The notes under the pieces were generated by a model. It was not told where the DNA came from and made no database searches. It saw nothing but the letters and a program-made list of their open reading frames with translations. From Diphasiastrum complanatum (Eukaryota > Streptophyta > Lycopodiopsida > Lycopodiales > Lycopodiaceae), in contig CM055094.1 in assembly GCA_029204225.1 (NCBI GenBank), positions 26,548,541 through 26,612,540 on the forward strand: DNA of 64,000 nucleotides, given 5' to 3'. Shown piece after piece: positions 58,550 to 64,000 of the stretch; the stretch's first letter is position 1; each line of letters opens with the position of its first letter. The translations under genes were made by a program, and so were the position numbers.

Positions 58550-58632
58550 CAACCTTCATTTGTGACGGAGTGGTGTCTTGGCTTTCCAAAGAGCAATATA
58601 CTATATCCAAAGAGCAAATCGGATATATCACT
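58550..58632 (+). pseudogene. Copia RNase H remnant
   Basis: A short plus-strand frame reads FICDGVVSWLSKEQYTIS, nearly the same as FLCDGVVSWLSKKQDTIS in Copia B RNase H. It is immediately followed by a small internal repeat of ATCCAAAGAGCAA. Only about 25 residues survive. Confidence 0.5.
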
Positions 58633-58673
58633 ACTACAAATAAAAAAATTATGACATAAATCAATATACATAC

Positions 58674-59050
58674 ATGTGATGGATCAATAGGCGTCTACGT
58701 CGACTGATGGAAGAGCTTGAAGATGAACCAGTCAATAGTTGTTCATTGTACTTTAGTCTTGATTGCTCCTTTTTTCTGTGATAGAGCTCAATTCTTTTTT
58801 CTTTCTCTAAATCACGTGGAGGTACGATAATTTCCCTAGAATTCATAATTCCAATCAAATGTCATTGTATGAATAAATTTGCAAGAAAAATTATAAACTC
58901 ATATTCAAATAACAAATAAAGTGCAATTGATGTCAATATCAATAACAATATATACCTGTTGTTGCGATCATGAGATGAATCGCTATCTGATGATGATGAC
59001 ATCGTCGATGACATATACACATTGTAGCCAACTACTCTATACCACATCAT
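58674..59050 (-). other. Two putative exons of a Ser/Arg-rich protein upstream of the SET-like exon
   Basis: Exon a (59050-58956) starts at an ATG, encodes SSTMSSSSDSDSSHDRNN and ends AACAACAG/GTATAT. Exon b (58835-58674) follows an acceptor TTCTAG in matching phase and encodes EIIVPPRDLEKEKRIELYHR, a KKEQSRLKYNEQLL stretch, a Ser run and RRRRLLIHH before GTATGT. The phase does not fit the SET-like exon directly, so a middle exon is missing or the units are separate. Exon a is repeated at 59498-59404 by the 448-bp duplication. Confidence 0.35.
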
Positions 59051-59780
59051 AAGTAATCATTATGAGACCGTATGTTCTGAACAAATATAATAAAATTTAT
59101 ATTCTGATAAAATTTATAAAAACGATTATATTTAATATTATAAGTAATCATTATGAGACCGTATGTTCTGAATCGTATTGTTTCCGGTTGCAGAAAACAA
59201 CATCAACAAAAAAACGTCCAAGATCAAATATTCAATCTACAAAATAGAATGCAAAGAAACCCATGGTGTCTACATCGGCCAAACATGCAATCTACGACGC
59301 CGATTGCAATAGCATGCAAGGCTACCACTTAAAAAAAATTATACACTCATATTCAAATAACAAATAAAGTGCAATTGATGTCAATATCAATAACAATATA
59401 TACCTGTTGTTGCGATCATGAGATGAATCGCTATCTGATGATGATGACATCGTCGATGACATATACACATTGTAGCCAACTACTCTATACCACATCATAA
59501 GTAATCATTATGAGACCGTATGTTCAGAACAAATATAATAATATTTATATTCTAATAAAATTTATAAAAACGATTATATTTTATATTATAAGTAATCATT
59601 ATGAGACCGTATGTTTTGAATCGTATTGTTTCCGGTTGCAGGAAACAACATCAACAAAAAAACGTCCAAGATCAAATATGTAATCTACAAAATAGAATGC
59701 AAAGAAACCCATGGTGTCTACATCAGCCAAACATGCAATCTACGACGCCAATTGCAACAGCATGCAAGGCTACCACCCAA
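58885..59780. repeat. 448-bp tandem duplication (about 58885-59332 and 59333-59780)
   Basis: Both units contain GTGCAATTGATGTCAATATC, TCATAAGTAATCATTATGAG, TTGTTTCCGGTTGCAG and a GIY-YIG-like coding stretch ending AAGGCTACCAC. They are nearly identical apart from scattered substitutions. The second unit continues into unique coding-like sequence. Within each unit the AAGTAATCATTATGAGACCG segment itself occurs twice, about 105 bp apart. Confidence 0.9.
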
Positions 59781-59996
59781 AAAAATGAGAAAACTCTATT
59801 TATGGACCGATTTTTTTATGAGCAGTTTCACGTTCAAGTTTTAGATGTTGTTGAAGATAGAAAAATAACTAATAAAATCGCAAGGTTTTATGTTCAACAT
59901 TACAAATCAACAAGCGAGTCTGGATACAACAAGCTAAGATGTAATGTTGTAAATTCGAAGACATACTGGTATTTAAAAAGACGCAAGCTCCTATAA
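59190..59996 (+). pseudogene. GIY-YIG-like nuclease remnant, tandemly duplicated
   Basis: Unit 1 (about 59195-59310) encodes YKIECKETHGVYIGQTCNLR then RRLQ and a stop. Unit 2 (about 59640-59780) encodes IYKIECKETHGVYISQTCNL then RRQLQQHARLPPKK. After a frame change near 59785, FFYEQFHVQVLDVVEDRKIT and ARFYVQHYKSTSESGYNKLR run to the stop at 59994-59996. The order VYIGQT, NLRRRL..H, then a later (E).(F/Y)(I/V)..Y...GYN is that of GIY-YIG endonucleases, found in homing enzymes, Penelope-like elements and repair proteins. In unit 2 the second motif reads YIS instead of YIG. It is broken by the frameshift, and the N-terminal GIY-like motif is weak. Family confidence is moderate. Confidence 0.55.
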
Positions 59997-60403
59997 TTCT
60001 GTTCATAATACATTTCTCACATGCCTTTCGTGTATGCCAATCAAGCTTTTGGCTTGTTAATTTCAAATTTTTCTTTGTTCTTATGCTATATGTTACAACA
60101 ACTTGGTTTTTTGCAAATTGTAATTCTAACAATTTTAAATACAATTTTTTAAAGCTTTCAACGTTCTTGATTTTTGTTGCGACTCTTACAAATAAGTCAA
60201 TAGCCTCGTTTTATGCAAGTTAATGCAAGTTTAGAATTGCATAGCCATTTGTAACTTTTACAATGTGTCAATAGAATGTTTATTTAACTCAATGCAAGGC
60301 TAGAATTGAGTAGCTAGTTTTATATTCCTAGAGAAAAAGAAATAAAAAAAAATGTTTTATATTCCTAAAGAAAAACAGATAAAAAGAAATGTTGTTTCTG
60401 CTC

Positions 60404-60409
60404 ATTTTG

Positions 60410-60487
<78 letters not shown>
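60404..60487 (+). promoter_or_regulatory. TATA-like (TA)n and (GA)n leader of the GNAT gene
   Basis: GTATATATATATATATATAG at about 60408-60425 is followed by (GA)n with two AAAG interruptions up to 60487, about 44 bp before the start codon. A TATA element followed by a purine-rich 5' UTR is a common plant arrangement. GAGA repeats can bind BPC-type regulators, but binding here is inference. Confidence 0.5.
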
Positions 60488-60491
<4 letters not shown>

Positions 60492-60530
60492 CCGCCGCCT
60501 TGTGAGCTTGTGCAGTTGAGCTCGAGAGCG

Positions 60531-61172
60531 ATGGCGGAGGAGCGAGTGCGCAGCTACGTGAGGCTGGCAACTGCCAGGGACGTGCCCATCATCCTTGCCC
60601 TCATCCGCCAGCTCGCAGATTTTGAGCGTCTCACCCACCTATGTGTGGCCACAGAGAAGGATCTGGCTGTTTCTTTGTTCAATCGGCCTCCTTTTCAAGG
60701 TCCGTCTGTGCTCCTTCTTGAGATAAGCAAGCAGCTTGCTTGCAATGCTTTGGATCCCTCCCCAAAAGCAGATGAGAGCAAGAGTACATTCAATGAGATT
60801 GCGAAGGAATGGACATTGAAAGGGGTTGAAGATGAAGAGGCTGGCTTGTTTAAGTCTTTGAGCGAGGAGAGTCGTCTTGTGGTGGGCTTTGTGCTGTTTT
60901 TCCCCAACTATTCCACGTTTCTGGGTAAGCCTGGTATCTATATTGAGGATTTGTATGTTAGGCAGCCTTATCGACGACAAGGGTTTGGTAAGTTGCTACT
61001 GGAAACAGTGGCAGAGGAGGCTGTAAAGAGGGGTGCTGGACGAGTTGAATGGTGCGTGCTTGATTGGAATGTGAATGCCATCAATTTTTATGAGGGCCTT
61101 GGAGCTACTTTGCTGCACGATTGGCGTATCTGCCGTTTGTCAGGTGATGCTTTGGAGAAATACAGAAACTGA
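60531..61172 (+). CDS. GNAT-family N-acetyltransferase, NATA/SAT1-like
   Basis: An intact, intronless 213-codon gene. The ATG at 60531 (GCG-ATG-GCG context, good for plants) gives MAEERVRSYVRLATARDVPI; an in-frame GTG 21 nt upstream is not needed. The layout matches plant NATA1/NATA2 and animal spermidine/spermine acetyltransferase-like proteins. RLATARDVPIILALIRQLADFE is split here as RLATARDVPI and LALIRQLADFERL at residues about 12-33. LVVGFVLFFPNYSTF is at about 125. GIYIEDLYVRQPYRRQGFGK at about 143-162 holds the acetyl-CoA loop R/Q-x-x-G-x-G. VEWCVLDWNVNAINFYEGLG is at about 180. These enzymes acetylate ornithine, diamines or thialysine in the cytosol. The exact substrate cannot be read from the sequence. 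Confidence 0.9.
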   Translation: MAEERVRSYVRLATARDVPIILALIRQLADFERLTHLCVATEKDLAVSLFNRPPFQGPSVLLLEISKQLACNALDPSPKADESKSTFNEIAKEWTLKGVEDEEAGLFKSLSEESRLVVGFVLFFPNYSTFLGKPGIYIEDLYVRQPYRRQGFGKLLLETVAEEAVKRGAGRVEWCVLDWNVNAINFYEGLGATLLHDWRICRLSGDALEKYRN

Positions 61173-63285
61173 GTCAGGGCTGAGCAATCTGGTTCAGCCA
61201 GACAAGGTGCATTTTGTTCTTGGGAAGATTAAATCGTAAATTTTGAATATAAGAGTTCATTTACTTTCTAAATAGATGTTTCAATAGAGAACAATCTATT
61301 TGTTCTATATCTTTGAATCATGGTTATTAATTGCATAAAAATAAGTATGGTGTGTTGATGCAAGCTAGTATAGATTTAGGGCTACCTGTTTCCACATTGA
61401 AAGGAGGATTGGTTTCCAGTTATGTGGTTTGCTTATGGACTTTATTCATTATAAATTGGCTACAGAAAGGATCAACCATTCAGCACATGAAGATAGTACA
61501 GTTGGTTTTCTGGTTAATTCTATTTCTTGCAACAATGCGAGGCAATTTTTCCATACATTTATGTTAAAACTAACATTTGTAGATACAAATGAAGCATAAA
61601 TATCGCCCAATGAAAGGAAGTGTGAAACTCTGAACAAGTTACTCTTACAGCTAATATTTAACCTGTTTTGCGGTTGACTCTTTCTGTCCCAAAAATGTGG
61701 TCTAGCGGTGGAAATTTCTCTTCGCCTTGATGCCTGTAGTTCAATGCTGCTGGTGCCTATGGGGAATGACATACAAAAATTATATATTTTTGGGCTCACA
61801 AGTTGAGCAATGTTTCACATAAGACCTCTTTCAAAATCTCCTACAAATTTAAATATGAGCACAAAACATAGCATGACTGCAAGATCTGTGATAGTTTTTG
61901 TGATTTTTGTACCTTGTTGCGCATGCACGCTTACAGTGAAATTTCTAGTTGTAGTGTGACAAATAAAAGAGACAGCTAGTGAATAGCCTGTAGCGACTTC
62001 GGATATTGTCAATAGGTTCTCCATTCATGATGTTCCTGTAAATCTGCTGCTAGGAGTTTGTTTCCAGCATGAGAGCTGTTTACTTTTCAGTGCTTGGTGC
62101 TTTGCAAATGGCCGATTTTGTTGGGAGCATCGGACAATCAATTTGATTCTTCTTACTACTGATTTTTTTGTTGGATGTAATTAGCCATACACAATAGAAG
62201 TTGCAGCTTGACTCCTCAAGCAAATAATAATCGATCATGAATATGCAGATCATGAATTTTGCCTCATTGTTGTGGGTGGTGGATATTGACAGGGCACTTT
62301 GATTCAAACAACAATTGACCGAATTTTATTATTGTAGGCATTATGTAATTGTCTTCTTCCTCCAATAAGTGAGGTGTCAGTGAGGGAGGGCTTCTTTTTA
62401 TCTATTTGAGTTGAGAAGTTTGACACCAATCAGCTGCACAGATGAGGAGATGCAAAAGAGGAAAAATTGTCCCGTATGAGGAAAAGTCAACCGGTCACAT
62501 TTGTTCAGAAAATATCAGAAGATAAAAAAATGTCTCAAAGATGTGGATAAGTAATATGGATTGATGTTTTGCTTGGGCATGTCAGGATATGAAGTAAAGG
62601 GATGATGAGACTGTGAGAATATGTATAGCATGTGAAGTTTTGTAGTTCATTGCCATGATTTAATTTGCACAGACTAATGCAAATACAAACTTTTAAGGCA
62701 TGCATGCAAAGGTGAAGTCCAAAAAACAATTCCTCTGTTCAATGTTTGAAGTCCTCAATAGTCTAGATAGTTGAGAAGTTCAAAAGTGATATCAATATCA
62801 TGCTAAATGGAAAACATGCACAAAAAGACTAGTGCATATGATCAATCAACACATACCTCTCCTAGAATAGCTACCAAGTCGTTAGTTGTAAATATTATGT
62901 ATCAACCATCCTTATTCACTAGATTTACAATCATCTCATCTGAATGTTCTATAGAAACAAAAATACATATGCCTATTTAAAGTCATGACACACAACTGAT
63001 TGCAACAATTGAATTCTAAAACGTGTAAGTACGTAAATGGTTGTTTTTAATAATATCACATACTTTCAATAAGAATTTGATATTTCTATTGTATGAAGTT
63101 AATATAGGTATAAAAGCCACATAGAATTCGATAAGTAAGGTAAAGTCTATCTATCACAGAGGACATAGCTTCGTTAATCTTAGAATTCACTAAAGTTTAT
63201 TAAGAATTGACAATTGTTGAGAATTCTATAGAGTGAGCTTCTATACTTATCACATGAATTTGAAATGAAAGATACATTATTGTGG
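61173..63285. other. Region downstream of the GNAT gene, no other gene recognised
   Basis: AT-rich. Apart from the candidate exon at 61663-61756, only short frames without family resemblance are present. Confidence 0.5.
61663..61756 (-). other. Candidate orphan exon (minus strand)
   Basis: A 94-nt stretch with acceptor CCCATAG/GCACC and donor AAACAG/GTTAAA. It encodes SSIELQASRRREISTARPHF and WDRKSQPQN. It looks exon-like, but I recognise no family and find no convincing partner exons. Confidence 0.2.
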
Positions 63286-63289
63286 CAAA

Positions 63290-63700
63290 TTGACTTTTGG
63301 AGACATGATAATTTTCAATCACAACAAATACATTTATGAGTTGCTCAACAAGTTTGATATGCTTGATTGTGAATATGCTATTACACCCATTGAATCAAAT
63401 TTGAAGTTTATTGAGCAGAATCAAAGGATAAAATATATGAGATGTTATAGAGACAAATGGTGGGTAGTGTCATTTACATCATTACCACCAAGTTAGATAT
63501 CTCATATGTCATCATTATGATTAGCCAGTATATGGGGAACCTTAGAAATCACATTGACATGCAGCTTAGTCAATCTTGTAATATCTTGAGGGTACTTATA
63601 ATCTTGGTTTTGAATATGTAAAAGGTGGTTTTCACACTTTGAGGCTATTGTGATGCTATTGGGGTTAGTGACATAGAGAAAAATAATTTCATAATGTGCT
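63290..63700 (+). pseudogene. Copia reverse transcriptase C-terminal remnant
   Basis: Translation gives KYIYELLNKFDMLDCEYAIT and ESNLKF, then in a shifted frame VGSVIYIITTKLDISYVI and ISQYMGNLRNH. These are decayed versions of the Copia 'Y...LL..F.M..C....TP', 'GSL.Y...TRPDI...V' and 'S(Q)FM..P...H' blocks. Multiple stops are present. Confidence 0.65.
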
Positions 63701-63785
63701 TTCACTTAGTTTATTTCACTCAAGCAAAAAACAATCCATAGTTGCTCTCTCTTCTACCAAAGCAAAATATAGAGCATTTCTTTCT

Positions 63786-64000
63786 CAATTTGTCTGGTAT
63801 GGCATATAAATTGCACATCTAAATGTCCGAACATGAGCCAGATTTGGCTTCGACTTCCACCATATTTTGTGAGGAGTTGTATCCGGTATTCTAGATTTCA
63901 GAATTCAATTTTGAAGATAGTTCGACGTAGCCACTGCTTTCGCCCATATTTGCTTCGGTGCTTTCGGGGTCATATACTTGGTAGGAACTCGCCCATCTCC
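63786..64000 (-). pseudogene. Copia integrase remnant at the window edge
   Basis: The minus strand reads PKAPKQIWAKAVATSNYLQN, a stop, then TPHKIWWKSKPNLAHVRTF, matching the Copia integrase C-terminal 'W.EA...A.Y..NR', 'TP...W.G.KP...HL..FGC' pattern (compare HELWWGIKPNLSHVIIFGC in Copia E). It runs off the right end of the window. Confidence 0.65.

Overview
This window looks like nuclear DNA of a land plant with a large, repeat-rich genome. It carries a spliced gene for the plant DOCK-family protein SPIKE1, an intronless plant-type GNAT acetyltransferase gene, plant Copia and Gypsy LTR retrotransposons with plant-style primer-binding sites, and very long (CT)n tracts. The LINE-like reverse transcriptases and a hAT-like fragment have a flavour I associate with ferns and lycophytes rather than flowering plants. 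That lineage call is an inference, not shown by the sequence. All coordinates were read by eye and repeat edges may be off by a few bases.

Layout. 1-3.9 kb: a hAT-like transposase fragment, a 304-bp tandem duplication containing (CT)n, and a 5'-truncated LINE with (TTTC)n(TC)n at its 3' end. 4.86-23.49 kb, minus strand: 13 coding exons (621 codons, every splice phase compatible) giving the N-terminal third of SPIKE1, up to the C2-like DHR1 domain. Its introns hold a broken Copia copy (family D), a LINE fragment, microsatellites and minisatellites, and a partial duplication of exon 6. The rest of the gene would lie left of the window, or has been lost. 24-28.2 kb: the GC-rich region upstream of SPIKE1, then AT-rich DNA without a recognisable gene.

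28.2-56 kb is a nest of retroelements: minus-strand Copia E with both LTRs; Copia D (+) interrupted by a different LINE; Copia C (+), whose polypurine tract abuts a Gypsy-type LTR (LTR A); Copia B (+), the youngest-looking element, with two 601-bp LTRs; a minus-strand chimeric ORF fused to Copia integrase; and a minus-strand Gypsy element in which gag is joined directly to integrase. 56-59.1 kb, minus strand: a broken SET-domain-like gene. 58.9-60.0 kb: a 448-bp tandem duplication that carries GIY-YIG-like nuclease coding sequence. 60.5-61.2 kb: an apparently intact GNAT acetyltransferase gene behind a TATA-like/(GA)n leader. 63.3-64 kb: two more Copia remnants.

How the parts relate: only two host genes are well supported. 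SPIKE1 would activate ROP GTPases for actin and cell-shape control. The GNAT enzyme would acetylate a small amine. They show no functional link. I found no convincing tRNA, rRNA, CRISPR array or prokaryote-style operon. The less ordinary items are the SET-like gene, the tandem GIY-YIG remnant, the 270-residue integrase-fused ORF, the LINE/(CT)n junctions and a cluster of ACGGTTC palindromes.
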